The notes beneath the pieces are model-generated. The model did not search any database. It saw only the letters and a program-made list of their open reading frames with translations, and was not told the DNA's origin. Positions 37,706-48,077 of a stretch of DNA of 64,000 bases are shown here, one piece after another. The DNA comes from Arthrobacter bussei (GTDB lineage Bacteria > Actinomycetota > Actinomycetes > Actinomycetales > Micrococcaceae): positions 1-64,000 of the forward strand of contig NZ_VJXX01000007.1 in assembly GCF_009377195.2 (NCBI RefSeq), written 5' to 3'. Both the position numbers and the translations under genes were made by a program. Positions within the stretch are counted from its first letter, which is position 1; every line of letters begins with the position of its first letter.

Positions 37706-38041
37706 GTGGCGCAGAAGGTAAAGATCATCCTCATCGACGACATCGACGGCGGAGAAGCCGACGAGACGGTGCGCTTCGGTCTCGATGGCGTCCAGTACGA
37801 GATCGACCTCTCCGAGGCGCACGCGTCCGAGCTTCGCGAGGCCCTCGCCGCCTACGTCGGGGCCGCCCGCCGCAGCAACCAGACGAAGCAGCGGTCGAGC
37901 TCCGCCGGTGCGCCGTCCGCTTCCCGCAACCAGGAAGCCGCACAGATCCGCGAGTGGGCCAAGGAGAACGGGTACAACGTCTCCTCCCGCGGTCGCGTGA
38001 ACAGCGAGATCGTGGAGGCGTACCGCGCGGCACAGCGCTGA
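37706..38041 (+). CDS. lsr2: Lsr2 nucleoid-associated protein
   Basis: A 111-residue actinobacterial H-NS analogue that bridges DNA and silences AT-rich, horizontally acquired genes. The N-terminal dimerisation domain is residues 1-60 (KVKIILIDDIDGGEADETV). The C-terminal DNA-binding domain (76-111) includes IREWAKENGYNVSSRGRV, whose RGR enters the minor groove. GTG start with AGGAG 6 nt upstream. Confidence 0.95.
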   Translation: MAQKVKIILIDDIDGGEADETVRFGLDGVQYEIDLSEAHASELREALAAYVGAARRSNQTKQRSSSAGAPSASRNQEAAQIREWAKENGYNVSSRGRVNSEIVEAYRAAQR

Positions 38042-38082
38042 CCATCCCCTCCGGGCGCCGGAGCGGAAGCCCCTTCCGGTAT

Positions 38083-38100
38083 ATCTCGCCTGTGGCGAAC
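38083..38100 (+). promoter_or_regulatory. Putative ClgR operator upstream of clpC
   Basis: ATCTCGCCTGTGGCGAAC contains CGC-N5-GCG with matching flanks, fitting the C. glutamicum ClgR consensus (WNNWCGCYNANRGCGWWS) at all but one central position. It ends 63 nt before the clpC start. A weak -10 (TAGCAT at 38128-38133) would place it near -47, a position suited to activation. Confidence 0.6.
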
Positions 38101-38163
38101 ACGCGCCCAAAGCACACCCCGTGCCCGTAGCATCGAAATACGCGTTAGCTAGGAGTGTGTCTG

Positions 38164-40671
38164 ATGTTCGAGAGATTTACAGATCGTGCCCGTCGAGTTG
38201 TTGTGCTGGCCCAAGAAGAGGCCCGCATGCTCAACCACAATTACATCGGCACCGAGCACATCCTGCTTGGCCTGATCCACGAGGGTGAGGGTGTTGCCGC
38301 CAAGGCCCTCGAGTCACTCAGCATCTCCCTCGGTGCCGTACGGGAACAGGTGCAGGAGATCATCGGCCAGGGCCAGCAGGCCCCGTCCGGTCACATCCCC
38401 TTCACCCCCCGGGCCAAGAAGGTGCTGGAGCTCTCCCTGCGGGAGGCCCTTCAGCTCGGCCACAACTACATCGGCACCGAGCACATCCTGCTCGGTCTCA
38501 TCCGCGAGGGTGAGGGCGTCGCCGCGCAGGTCCTCGTCAAGCTCGGCGCCGATCTCAACCGCGTCCGCCAGCAGGTCATCCAGCTGCTCTCGGGCTACCA
38601 GGGCAAGGAGCCGGCAGCTGCCGGCGGCCCCCAGCAGGAGGGCACCCCGGCCGGTTCGGTGGTGCTGGACCAGTTCGGGCGCAACCTGACCCAGGCTGCT
38701 CGGGAGTCCAAGCTCGATCCCGTGATCGGGCGCGAGCAGGAGATGGAACGCGTCATGCAGGTCCTCTCCCGCCGCACCAAGAACAACCCGGTGCTCATCG
38801 GCGAGCCCGGCGTCGGCAAGACCGCCGTCGTCGAGGGCCTCGCTCAGGCGATCGTGCGCGGGGATGTCCCGGAGACCATCAAGGATAAGCAGCTGTACAC
38901 CCTGGACCTCGGGTCCCTGGTCGCCGGCTCACGCTACCGAGGTGACTTCGAGGAGCGACTGAAGAAGGTCCTCAAGGAGATCCGCACGCGCGGCGACATC
39001 ATCCTGTTCATCGACGAGATCCACACGCTCGTCGGGGCAGGCGCCGCCGAAGGTGCCATCGATGCCGCGTCGATCCTGAAGCCCATGCTCGCGCGTGGCG
39101 AACTCCAGACGATCGGCGCCACCACGCTGGACGAGTACCGCAAGCACATCGAGAAGGATGCAGCGCTCGAGCGCCGCTTCCAGCCGATCCAGGTCGCCGA
39201 GCCCTCCGTGGCCCACGCGATCGAGATCCTCAAGGGCCTGCGGGACCGCTACGAGGCGCACCACCGCGTCTCGATCACCGACGGTGCGCTGACGAGCGCT
39301 GCGACGCTCGCCGAGCGTTACATCTCCGACCGCTTCCTGCCGGACAAGGCGATCGACCTCATCGACGAGGCGGGGGCGCGGCTGCGCATCCGTCGGATGA
39401 CGGCCCCGCCGGAGCTCAAGGAGATCGACGAGCGCATCGCGGACGTCAAGCGCGAGAAGGAGTCGGCCATCGACTCCCAGGACTTCGAGGGTGCCGCCGC
39501 ACTGCGCGACAAGGAGCAGAAGCTCCATGACGAGCGGAGCGACAAGGAGCGCCGCTGGAAGTCCGGCGGCCTGGACGACATCGCCGAGGTGGACGAGGAG
39601 CTCATCGCCGAGGTGCTGGCGAACTCCACCGGCATCCCCGTGTTCAAGCTGACCGAGGCCGAGTCCTCGCGACTGCTCAACATGGAAGCCGAGCTGCACA
39701 AGCGGGTCATCGGGCAGAACGAGGCCATCAAGGCCATCTCCCAGGCCATCCGCCGCACGCGCGCCGGCCTCAAGGACCCGAAGCGTCCGGGCGGCTCCTT
39801 CATCTTCGCCGGCCCCACGGGTGTCGGCAAGACGGAGCTCGCCAAGGCTCTTGCCGAGTTCCTGTTCGGCGAGGAGGACGCCCTCATCACGCTGGACATG
39901 TCCGAGTACTCGGAGAAGCACACCGTCTCGCGGCTCTTCGGTGCCCCTCCCGGATACGTGGGCTACGAGGAGGGTGGCCAGCTGACCGAGAAGGTCCGCC
40001 GCAAGCCGTTCTCCGTGGTGCTCTTCGACGAGGTGGAGAAGGCGCACGCCGACCTCTTCAACTCGCTCCTCCAGATCCTGGAGGACGGTCGCCTGACCGA
40101 CAGCCAGGGCCGCATGGTGGACTTCAAGAACACGGTGATCATCATGACCACCAACCTCGGTACCCGGGACATCTCGAAGGGCGTCATGACGGGCTTCCAG
40201 TCCGGCTCCGACACCACGACGAGCTACAACCGGATGAAGGCCAAGGTGCAGGAGGAGCTCAAGCAGCACTTCCGGCCCGAGTTCCTCAACCGTGTCGACG
40301 ACACCGTGGTGTTCCCGCAGCTCACGCAGGACGAGATCGTCGAGATCGTGGACCTGTTCCTCGAGCGCCTGAGTGGCCGCATGGCCGACAAGGGCATGAC
40401 GATCGAGCTCACGCCCGCGGCGAAGGTGCTCCTCGCAACCCGTGGCTACGACCCCGCGATGGGAGCCAGGCCGCTGCGCCGCACCATCCAGCGCGAGATC
40501 GAGGACCAGCTGTCCGAGAAGATCCTCTTCGGGGAGATCAAGTCGGGCGAGCGCGTGGCCGTCGATGTCGAGGGCGAGGGTGTGGACGCGATCTTCACCT
40601 TCACTCCCCATGGCGCACCCAAGGAGATCGAGGACTCACCGGCTGCGCTCGAGGCGAGCGTCCCGGAGTAG
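38164..40671 (+). CDS. clpC: AAA+ unfoldase ClpC
   Basis: An 835-residue HSP100 unfoldase that feeds ClpP. Two Clp-N repeats (the pair of [15 protein letters not shown]-type segments, about 1-145) recruit substrates and adaptors. NBD1 has Walker A GEPGVGKT near 213-220, a UVR-like middle domain follows ([15 protein letters not shown]), and NBD2 has GPTGVGKT near 550-557. The ATG at 38164 has AGGAG 8 nt upstream. No ctsR, mcsA or mcsB precedes it, as in actinobacteria that use ClgR. Confidence 0.97.
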   Translation: MFERFTDRARRVVVLAQEEARMLNHNYIGTEHILLGLIHEGEGVAAKALESLSISLGAVREQVQEIIGQGQQAPSGHIPFTPRAKKVLELSLREALQLGHNYIGTEHILLGLIREGEGVAAQVLVKLGADLNRVRQQVIQLLSGYQGKEPAAAGGPQQEGTPAGSVVLDQFGRNLTQAARESKLDPVIGREQEMERVMQVLSRRTKNNPVLIGEPGVGKTAVVEGLAQAIVRGDVPETIKDKQLYTLDLGSLVAGSRYRGDFEERLKKVLKEIRTRGDIILFIDEIHTLVGAGAAEGAIDAASILKPMLARGELQTIGATTLDEYRKHIEKDAALERRFQPIQVAEPSVAHAIEILKGLRDRYEAHHRVSITDGALTSAATLAERYISDRFLPDKAIDLIDEAGARLRIRRMTAPPELKEIDERIADVKREKESAIDSQDFEGAAALRDKEQKLHDERSDKERRWKSGGLDDIAEVDEELIAEVLANSTGIPVFKLTEAESSRLLNMEAELHKRVIGQNEAIKAISQAIRRTRAGLKDPKRPGGSFIFAGPTGVGKTELAKALAEFLFGEEDALITLDMSEYSEKHTVSRLFGAPPGYVGYEEGGQLTEKVRRKPFSVVLFDEVEKAHADLFNSLLQILEDGRLTDSQGRMVDFKNTVIIMTTNLGTRDISKGVMTGFQSGSDTTTSYNRMKAKVQEELKQHFRPEFLNRVDDTVVFPQLTQDEIVEIVDLFLERLSGRMADKGMTIELTPAAKVLLATRGYDPAMGARPLRRTIQREIEDQLSEKILFGEIKSGERVAVDVEGEGVDAIFTFTPHGAPKEIEDSPAALEASVPE

Positions 40672-40700
40672 TCAGAGTCCCTACCAGCACGACGACGGAG

Positions 40701-40724
40701 CCCGTCCCGGATCACCGGGGCGGG
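40701..40724 (+). terminator. Terminator of clpC
   Basis: CCCGTCCCGG (40701-40710) pairs with CCGGGGCGGG (40715-40724) using one G-U pair and a 4-nt loop, followed by TTCCTTCGTTCC. Confidence 0.7.
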
Positions 40725-40825
40725 TTCCTTCGTTCCCTGCTGAAGTGATCGGTGCCCACGGCAACGGAATTCATCCCTGAGTGAACTCCCTGTGACGCCG
40801 CACACACCGATGGTAGAGATGAGGC

Positions 40826-42850
40826 ATGACCACGCCCTTCTCCTCGCTCGAGGATTTCGTCGCCCTTCCGCGCCTCAGCGGACTCGTCCTCAACAGGGAG
40901 GGCACGCGACTCGTCACGTCCGTCGCCACCCTCGACCCGAAGAAGACCGCCTACCAGAGCGCGCTCTGGGAGATCGACCCCTCGGGCGCCGAGCCCGCCC
41001 GTCGGCTGACCCGCAGCTCCGCCGGGGAGTCCGGTGCGGCGTTCCTCGCCGGTGGAGATCTCCTCTTCACCTCCGCCCGCCCCGATCCCGAGGATGCCGA
41101 CGGGGAGAAGCGTCCGTCCCTCTGGCGGCTGCCCGCGACCGGAGGTGAGGCGTCGCTCCTCGTGACGCGTGAGGGTGGGATGTCCGGCGTGCTGACCGCC
41201 GCCGAGGCCGACGTCGTCGTCCTGACGGCCGATGCGCTCGCCGGATCGACCGGCGAGGAGGACGACGCCGAGCGGCGGAAGGCGCGGAAGGACTCCGGCG
41301 TCGCAGCAATCCTGCACGCGGGCTACCCGGTGCGTTACTGGGACGCGGACCTCGGCCCCGACGAGCCGCGGTACCTTGCGGTGACCGATGTCGACGGCGA
41401 CGGGCGACCGACCCTCGACGACCTCGTTCCCTCCGCGCGGGGCGGGCTGCGGAACGCCCATGCCGTGCTCAGCCCGGACGGACGCCTGCTGTTCAGCTCC
41501 CTGACCGTGCCCGAGGAGCTCGGCTCCCAGCGCTCGGTCCTCGTGCGCGTGGACCTGGCGACCAGGGAACTCAGCGTCCTGCTCGACGACCGGGAGAACG
41601 ACTACACACCCGGCCCGGTCAGCCCCGACGGCAGATATCTCGCCGTCACGCGTGACCGCCGGACCACGGCCGAGCTGGCGCCGCAGTCGAGCCTCCTGCT
41701 GCTCCCGCTCGACGGGGGCGAGCCCCGGCAGCTGGCTGCGGACTGGGACCGCTGGCCGTCGCCGGAGGCCTGGCTGCCGGATGGCTCGTCCCTCGTGGCC
41801 ACGGCGGACGACGACGGCGGGGCACCCGTCGTCGTCATCGACGTCGCGACCGGGGCGGTGCGGCGGGTGACGGAAGACACTGCTGCCTACTCCGACGTCC
41901 GGGTCTCCCCCGACGGCAGGACGGCCTACGCCGTCCGCAGTTCCTACCTCTTCCCGGCCGAAGTGGTGCGCATCGACCTCGCCACGGGCGCCACCGACCG
42001 CCTGCAGAACCCTGCCGAGCGTCCGGAGCTGCCCGGCACACTCGAGCGGGTGGAGTCGGTCGGTCAGGACGGGCAGGCCGTGAAGTCCTGGCTCGTGCTC
42101 CCGGAGGGGGCCTCCGCGGATGCTCCCGTGCCGGCGCTCCTCTGGATCCACGGTGGTCCGATCGGCTCGTGGAACGCCTGGACCTGGCGCTGGTCCCCCT
42201 GGGTCATGGCAGCCCGCGGCTACGCGGTCCTGCTGCCGGATCCCGCGCTCTCCACCGGGTACGGCCAGCACATGGTCGACCGCGGCTGGGGTTCCTGGGG
42301 TGCAGCCCCCTACACCGACCTGATGGCCGCCACGGACGACCTGGTGGCCCGCGACGACATCGACGGAACGCGTGTCGCGGCGATGGGCGGGAGCTTCGGC
42401 GGGTACATGGCGAACTGGGTCGCGGGCCACACGGCCCGGTTCGCGGCGATCGTCACGCACGCGAGCCTCTGGGCGCTGGACCAGTTCGGGGGCACCACGG
42501 ATGCGGCGTACTACTGGGCACGTGAGATGACTCCGGAGGCGATGCTGGAGAACTCTCCCCACTCCCACATCGGGAGCATCGACACACCCATGCTGGTCAT
42601 CCACGGGGACAAGGACTACCGCGTGCCGATCGGCGAGGGACTGCGCCTCTGGTACGACCTCCTGTCCGCCTCGAAGCTCCCTGCGAACGAGCACGGAGTC
42701 ACGCCCCACCGGTTCCTCTACTTCCCCGACGAGAACCACTGGATCCTGAAGCCGCAGCACGCGAAGATCTGGTACTCGGTGGTGGAGGCGTTCCTGGCGT
42801 CGAACGTCCTCGGGGAGGAGCGGGAACTGCCCCGCGAACTCGGCCTGTAG
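40826..42850 (+). CDS. Prolyl oligopeptidase family (S9) peptidase
   Basis: A 674-residue cytoplasmic peptidase of the acylaminoacyl/dipeptidyl-peptidase type. The N-terminal ~400 residues form a beta-propeller with recurrent VSPDGR-type motifs. The alpha/beta hydrolase domain has Ser523 in GGSFGGYM, Asp597 in HGDKDYRV and His638 in ENHW. It probably clips short peptides. A TAGAGA hexamer 6 nt before the ATG hints at a leaderless transcript. Confidence 0.9.
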   Translation: MTTPFSSLEDFVALPRLSGLVLNREGTRLVTSVATLDPKKTAYQSALWEIDPSGAEPARRLTRSSAGESGAAFLAGGDLLFTSARPDPEDADGEKRPSLWRLPATGGEASLLVTREGGMSGVLTAAEADVVVLTADALAGSTGEEDDAERRKARKDSGVAAILHAGYPVRYWDADLGPDEPRYLAVTDVDGDGRPTLDDLVPSARGGLRNAHAVLSPDGRLLFSSLTVPEELGSQRSVLVRVDLATRELSVLLDDRENDYTPGPVSPDGRYLAVTRDRRTTAELAPQSSLLLLPLDGGEPRQLAADWDRWPSPEAWLPDGSSLVATADDDGGAPVVVIDVATGAVRRVTEDTAAYSDVRVSPDGRTAYAVRSSYLFPAEVVRIDLATGATDRLQNPAERPELPGTLERVESVGQDGQAVKSWLVLPEGASADAPVPALLWIHGGPIGSWNAWTWRWSPWVMAARGYAVLLPDPALSTGYGQHMVDRGWGSWGAAPYTDLMAATDDLVARDDIDGTRVAAMGGSFGGYMANWVAGHTARFAAIVTHASLWALDQFGGTTDAAYYWAREMTPEAMLENSPHSHIGSIDTPMLVIHGDKDYRVPIGEGLRLWYDLLSASKLPANEHGVTPHRFLYFPDENHWILKPQHAKIWYSVVEAFLASNVLGEERELPRELGL

Positions 42851-42890
42851 GCGGGTCGCACACCCTGGGTGAGGGCCGGCGCGGACCCTC

Positions 42891-42938
42891 TGGACATTTC
42901 TTCTACAAAGCGTAAAATCGCTCCACACGTCGCGTGGA
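42891..42938 (+). promoter_or_regulatory. Promoter with overlapping palindrome
   Basis: TGGACA (42891-42896) and TAAAAT (42913-42918) are separated by 16 nt. Immediately downstream, at the expected start site, TCCACACGTCGCGTGGA (42922-42938) is an imperfect palindrome that could be an operator. Confidence 0.55.
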
Positions 42939-43004
42939 ACAGGACATCTTCCATTGTCCACCGCTGTGCAGGGTTCAATCGATTCTGTGCAAAGGAGTAC
43001 GTTC

Positions 43005-43313
43005 ATGATTCCGGAAACCCTCACCCAGGGTCAGTACGACACCGTCTACGCACTCCCGTTGCTCGGGATCTCGGGGGCGGACGCATGGGTCCTCAAGCAG
43101 GGCGGCTACTCGATCGCCGACATCGCGGCGAAGGCCGTGTACGCCCTGATCATCTACCGCGTGGCGAAGCTCAAGTCCTACGCCGACGACCCCGCGTTCG
43201 CAGCCGTCGAGGAGGCGCACGCGGACGAACTCGCCATCGTGGCAGGGCGGCAGGGGCGCCCGGCGCGGAAGCCGCGTGGTACCGCCCCCACCACGGAGGA
43301 TAGCGCCGTGTAG
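43005..43313 (+). CDS. Hypothetical protein
   Basis: A 102-residue protein starting MIPETLTQGQYD, with AAAGGAG 7 nt before the ATG. The middle (about 25-55) is moderately hydrophobic and helical (YSIADIAAKAVYALIIYRVAKL); the C-terminus is basic and Pro/Thr rich. No known domain is recognised. It has its own promoter and a leader of about 80 nt, so it is probably independently regulated. Confidence 0.65.
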   Translation: MIPETLTQGQYDTVYALPLLGISGADAWVLKQGGYSIADIAAKAVYALIIYRVAKLKSYADDPAFAAVEEAHADELAIVAGRQGRPARKPRGTAPTTEDSAV

Positions 43314-43382
43314 GGGTGCCGCCGGAGGGTAGCTGTCCACGGGCCCGGGATGCGCACTGCACCCGGGCCTGTGGGCGATCGC

Positions 43383-43388
43383 TAGAGT
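43383..43388 (+). promoter_or_regulatory. -10 element for a leaderless acetyltransferase gene
   Basis: TAGAGT followed by 7 nt and ATG at 43396. It overlaps an alternative in-frame GTG at 43387, which argues that the ATG is the true start. Confidence 0.55.
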
Positions 43389-43395
43389 GGGCAGG

Positions 43396-43905
43396 ATGAG
43401 CCCGACCTTCAGCCTCCGCCGCGCCCGCACATCGGACGTCCCCGCCATCAAGGCCCTCGTCGAGCCGCTCGCCGAGGAGCGCATCCTCATGGCGAAGGAG
43501 ACCGTGGCCTACTACGAGGGCCTCCCCGAGTTCCGCATCGCCGAGTCCGACGACGGCGAGGTGCTGGGCTGCGGCGCGCTGCACATCATGTGGGAGGACC
43601 TTGCGGAGGTGCGTACCCTGGCGACGGCCCCCGCCGCCCGCGGGCGCGGTGTCGGGCATGCCCTGGTCGAGGAGTTGCTGGAGGAGGCACGGGGGTTCGG
43701 GGTCAGCCGCGTCTTCTGCCTGACCTTCGAGGTCGAGTTCTTCCGCCGGCACGGCTTCGAGGTGATGGCGGACCAGTCGGCCGTCGATCCGCGGATCTAC
43801 TCCGAGCTGCTCCGCTCGCACGACGAGGGGGTCGCCGAGTTCCTCGATCTCGCCCGGGTGAAGCCGAACACGCTCGGGAACACCCGCATGATCAGGCCGC
43901 TCTGA
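43396..43905 (+). CDS. GNAT acetyltransferase, probable amino-acid N-acetyltransferase
   Basis: A 169-residue GNAT. The acetyl-CoA binding motif reads ATAPAARGRGVGHALVEELL, and the architecture (IKALVEPLAEERILMAKE, FFRRHGFE) matches the short N-acetylglutamate synthases of actinobacteria such as Rv2747. It may start arginine synthesis. No other arg gene is nearby, so the assignment rests on family resemblance. Confidence 0.75.
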   Translation: MSPTFSLRRARTSDVPAIKALVEPLAEERILMAKETVAYYEGLPEFRIAESDDGEVLGCGALHIMWEDLAEVRTLATAPAARGRGVGHALVEELLEEARGFGVSRVFCLTFEVEFFRRHGFEVMADQSAVDPRIYSELLRSHDEGVAEFLDLARVKPNTLGNTRMIRPL

Positions 43906-43990
43906 CCCGCTTCGCCTCCCGGGCTGGCATCAGCGGCGCCGCGACGATAAGGTAAGACTGCTTAGCATTCCCTCAGGGGGATGCCGGGAC

Positions 43991-44008
43991 GCCACCGGAA
44001 CCGGTGGC
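43991..44008. promoter_or_regulatory. 18-bp palindrome upstream of csbD
   Basis: GCCACCGG (43991-43998), AA, CCGGTGGC (44001-44008): perfect 8-bp arms, ending 28 nt before the CsbD start. It could be an operator or a leader hairpin. Confidence 0.4.
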
Positions 44009-44036
44009 AGTACACCGACTGAAGGAGGTCCGCATC

Positions 44037-44213
44037 ATGGGACTGGATGACAAGATCGGGAACAAGGGCCAGGACTTGGGCGGAAAGCTCAAGGAAGGTC
44101 TCGGCAAGGCGACCGGCGACAAGGACACTGAAGCCGAGGGCCACAAGGACCAGGCGAGTTCGAGCCTGAAGGATGCCGGCGAGAACGTCAAGGACGCGTT
44201 CAAGCGCGACTGA
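44037..44213 (+). CDS. CsbD-family stress protein
   Basis: A 58-residue hydrophilic Lys/Gly/Asp-rich protein with the CsbD pattern (GLDDKIGNKGQDLGGKLKEG, KATGDKDTEAEG). CsbD proteins are induced by general stress in many bacteria; biochemical function unknown. GAAGGAGG lies upstream. A strong terminator follows, so it is monocistronic. Confidence 0.85.
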   Translation: MGLDDKIGNKGQDLGGKLKEGLGKATGDKDTEAEGHKDQASSSLKDAGENVKDAFKRD

Positions 44214-44251
44214 TCGAACCGGGGCTCACCCTTCATCGGGTGGCCTGAGGA

Positions 44252-44289
44252 CCGGAGGGAGGGGCCCGATTCAGGGCCCCTCCCTCCGG
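44252..44289 (+). terminator. Strong hairpin terminator after csbD
   Basis: A perfect 16-bp inverted repeat, CCGGAGGGAGGGGCCC at 44252-44267 and its complement at 44274-44289, with a 6-nt loop. Confidence 0.8.
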
Positions 44290-44431
44290 CGTTGGGCGTC
44301 GGTCTGACGTACCCGCCGGGCTATAGGCAGGCCGGGGAACGGGCGGTAACGTGTCCCCCATGGCCGGGGTGGTCCACGTGAGGCGGGCTGCAGGCTGTCA
44401 TCCGTCCGTTCGCAGGCTAGGAGCCGCCGTC

Positions 44432-45429
<998 letters not shown>

Positions 45430-45433
<4 letters not shown>

Positions 45434-46092
45434 GCGTGGCCGACGCCACCGGACCCCTCGACGCCGCCTGGGCCGTCCGATGGATGCGCGGCACGGCGCA
45501 GGTCGTCTCCGAGAACCGAGCCCTCCTGATCGACCTCGACCGCGCCATCGGCGATGCCGACCATGGCGAGAACCTCGACCGGGGGTTCGGCGCCGTGCTG
45601 CTCAAGCTCGACGGCGACGCACCGGAAACGCCCGCCGCCGTCCTCAAGCTCGTGGCGATGACCCTCATGTCCACCGTCGGGGGAGCGGCCGGCCCGCTGT
45701 ACGGGACGGCGTTCCTCCGGGCGGCGACGTCGCTGGGAGACACCGGCGTGGTCGATCCCAGCGGTGTGGCCGGGATGATCGCGGCCGCTCGGGACGGCAT
45801 CGTCGCGCGCGGGAAGGCCGAGGTGGGGGACAAGACCATGGTCGATGCGTGGACGCCGGCGTCCGAGGCGGCGGAGACGGCTGCGCAGGCCGGGGCCACG
45901 GCCCCCGAGGTGCTCGCCGCCGCGGCCAATGCCGCGCACGCGGGCGCCGTGGCCACGGAGCCGCTGATCGCACGGAAGGGCAGGGCCAGCTACCTCGGCG
46001 AGCGGAGCGCGGGCCACCAGGATCCGGGGGCGGTCTCGACGGCCCTCATCCTGCAGGCCGCCGCCGAGGCCGCCGGTGGAGAGGTCGCATGA
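45430..46092 (+). CDS. dhaL: Dihydroxyacetone kinase, ADP-binding DhaL subunit
   Basis: A 220-residue helical-barrel subunit carrying tightly bound ADP that is rephosphorylated by Dha[14 protein letters not shown] holds the Mg2+-binding Asp residues, and [12 protein letters not shown] and [15 protein letters not shown] are conserved. ATGA overlaps with dhaK and dhaM on either side show one coupled operon. Confidence 0.94.
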
Positions 46093-46847
46093 GCGTCGGG
46101 CTGGTCATCGTCTCGCACAGCCGGAAGATCGCGGAGGGCGTCGTCGAACTCGCGGCGCAGATGGCGCCGGACGTCGTCCTCGTCGCCGCCGGCGGAGCGG
46201 ACGACGGCGACGGACCGTCGCGGATCGGCACGAGCTTCGAGCGCGTGCAGGCGGGGATCGAACAGGCTTCGGACGGCGACGGGGTCGTGATCCTGACGGA
46301 TCTGGGTTCCGCGGTGATGACCGCCGAGATGGTGCTCGAGTTCCTGGAGCCGGAGGCCCGTGACCGGGTGCGGCTCGCGGAGGCGGCCCTCGTGGAGGGT
46401 GCCGTCGCTGCCGCGGTCCAGGCGCAGGGCGGCTCCTCCCTCGACGAGGTGCTGCGGGCGGCCGAGAACGCCGTCGTCTCCATCCGACCCGAGGACCTCG
46501 AACCCTTCGTCTCGCACGCTGCAGCGGCGCCGGGTCGGCAGGAGCCCCGGCCGGAGGAGCCTGGAGCGGCCGGTTCCGCGGACGGGCCCGCGGCCACCGG
46601 ATCCTTCGTCCTGCCGAACCAGATGGGCCTGCACGCCCGGCCGGCTGCGACACTCGCCACCGGTTTGCTCGAGCTCGACGCGGAGGTGACGGTGAACGGC
46701 GTCGACGGGACGTCCGTCATGCTGCTCATGAGCCTCGGGCTCGGCCAGGGACGGACGGTCACCGTCGAGGCCTCGGGGCCGGACGCGCAGGCCGCCGTCG
46801 ACTTCGTGGGTCAGGCCGTGGAGTCCGGCTTCGGCGAACCGTCCTGA
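46089..46847 (+). CDS. dhaM: DhaM phosphotransferase (EIIA-HPr form)
   Basis: A 252-residue phosphocarrier that passes phosphate from PEP/EI to DhaL-ADP. The N-terminal EIIA(Man)-like domain has His10 (IVSHSRKIAEGV); a Pro/Ala linker (about 143-170) leads to an HPr domain with His182 in NQMGLHARPAAT. The EI-like third domain of E. coli DhaM (472 residues) is missing, so a separate Enzyme I must phosphorylate it. Confidence 0.93.
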   Translation: MSVGLVIVSHSRKIAEGVVELAAQMAPDVVLVAAGGADDGDGPSRIGTSFERVQAGIEQASDGDGVVILTDLGSAVMTAEMVLEFLEPEARDRVRLAEAALVEGAVAAAVQAQGGSSLDEVLRAAENAVVSIRPEDLEPFVSHAAAAPGRQEPRPEEPGAAGSADGPAATGSFVLPNQMGLHARPAATLATGLLELDAEVTVNGVDGTSVMLLMSLGLGQGRTVTVEASGPDAQAAVDFVGQAVESGFGEPS

Positions 46848-46967
46848 TCGGGGGCGCGGAGCCCGGTCGGTGCCGGGGCTGCACGTGGCGCCGTCTCCGG
46901 CCGTCAGCCGCTCCTCCTCGACGTCCGGGGCCCGCTTACCCGATGCCTCACGCGCCCGGTCGGCGGA

Positions 46968-47987
46968 TCATCCGGGCAGCCGGACGCCGCCCTCGGACTC
47001 CTCCGCCAGCCCGTCGGCGAGGAGGCCGGTGAGGGCGCGCTCGAGCTGCTCGGCCGGAGCCTGCAGGCCGTGGAGCGCGGCCAGCGGACCGGGCGTCAGC
47101 GCCACGGTCGACGGTCCTCCCTGCAGCAGGTCCACGGGCGCGTCCAGGAGAACCGAGCGCGGTACCTCGTCCTCGGCGTCCCGGAGGACGGCCACGATCG
47201 CACCGCGGACCTGACGGTCCGTCCCCGCCCAGGCCTGGCCTTTCGGGACATGGTCCGGTGCCGGGCGTCCTGCCGCTACCCAGGCACAGGCGTCCAGGAC
47301 GGGGCATGCAACACAGCGAGGCGCCCGCGCCGTGCAGACGACCGCCCCCAGTTCCATGACGGCCGCGTTCCAGCGGACGGACAGTCCCGCGTCCCCGGGC
47401 ATGAGGGCCACCGCCCGCTTCATCTCTGCTGCTGTGAGTGCGGGGGCCGGGAGGGCCTTGCCGTCGACGAGGCGCGCGTGGACGCGCCGGATGTTCGTGT
47501 CCACCACCGTCTCGCGCCGTCCGAAGGCGAAAGCCGCCACGGCGGCGGCGGTGTAGGCGCCGACCCCGGGGAGAGCCAGTAGTTCGTCGTGTGTCGTCGG
47601 CACCTCGCCGTCGTGACCGGCGACCATCGCGGACGCAGCTGCGTGCAGCCGCAGCGCGCGGCGCGGGTAGCCGAGCCGGCCCCAATGGCGCACGGCCGCG
47701 CCGGAGGGTTCGGCTGCCAGGTCGGCAGGGGTGGGCCACCGCTGGAGCCAGTCGCGCCACACCGGGAGGACGCGGACCACAGGCGTCTGCTGCAGCATGA
47801 TCTCGCTCACGAAGATGCCCCAGGGGGTGCAGCCGGGATCGCGCCACGGCAGGTCGCGTGCCTCGTCCGAGAACCACTCGGTGATCCGCGTGTGGAGCGC
47901 CTCGAGGCCCGGGGGCGGGCCGTGTGCATCGCCTGCACCGCCTGCTGCGGGTCGGGGGGCCGTGGCGCTTCCGCTGCCCGGATTCAT
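46968..47987 (-). CDS. mutY: A/G-specific adenine glycosylase
   Basis: A 339-residue HhH-GPD glycosylase that removes adenine opposite 8-oxoguanine. Catalytic Glu in VSEIMLQQT, hairpin LPGVGAYTAAAVAAFAFG, catalytic Asp in VVDTNIRRVHARL, and the 4Fe-4S ligands C-x6-C-x2-C-x5-C (CTARAPRCVACPVLDAC) are all visible. The C-terminal NUDIX-like domain is short and not obvious. The ATG at 47987 has AGGAG at 7 nt; upstream in-frame Met codons add a basic, unconserved stretch. Confidence 0.93.
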   Translation of the reverse strand: MNPGSGSATAPRPAAGGAGDAHGPPPGLEALHTRITEWFSDEARDLPWRDPGCTPWGIFVSEIMLQQTPVVRVLPVWRDWLQRWPTPADLAAEPSGAAVRHWGRLGYPRRALRLHAAASAMVAGHDGEVPTTHDELLALPGVGAYTAAAVAAFAFGRRETVVDTNIRRVHARLVDGKALPAPALTAAEMKRAVALMPGDAGLSVRWNAAVMELGAVVCTARAPRCVACPVLDACAWVAAGRPAPDHVPKGQAWAGTDRQVRGAIVAVLRDAEDEVPRSVLLDAPVDLLQGGPSTVALTPGPLAALHGLQAPAEQLERALTGLLADGLAEESEGGVRLPG

Positions 47988-48065
47988 GGTGGTGCTCCTC
48001 GCGGTCATCGTCGTGGATACTCTATCCACCGGCGTGGTGGCCCGGTGAATCGGCGCCCGCCTCCC

Positions 48066-48071
48066 TAGCCT
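48066..48071 (+). promoter_or_regulatory. -10 element of a leaderless surface-protein gene
   Basis: TAGCCT followed by 6 nt and ATG at 48078. Confidence 0.5.
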
Positions 48072-48077
48072 TGATGG

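Noticed and set aside
46848-46967. Possible small gene between dhaM and mutY
   Set aside because: No ORF with a ribosome binding site or plausible composition; the 120-bp convergent gap shows nothing clear, not even a good hairpin.
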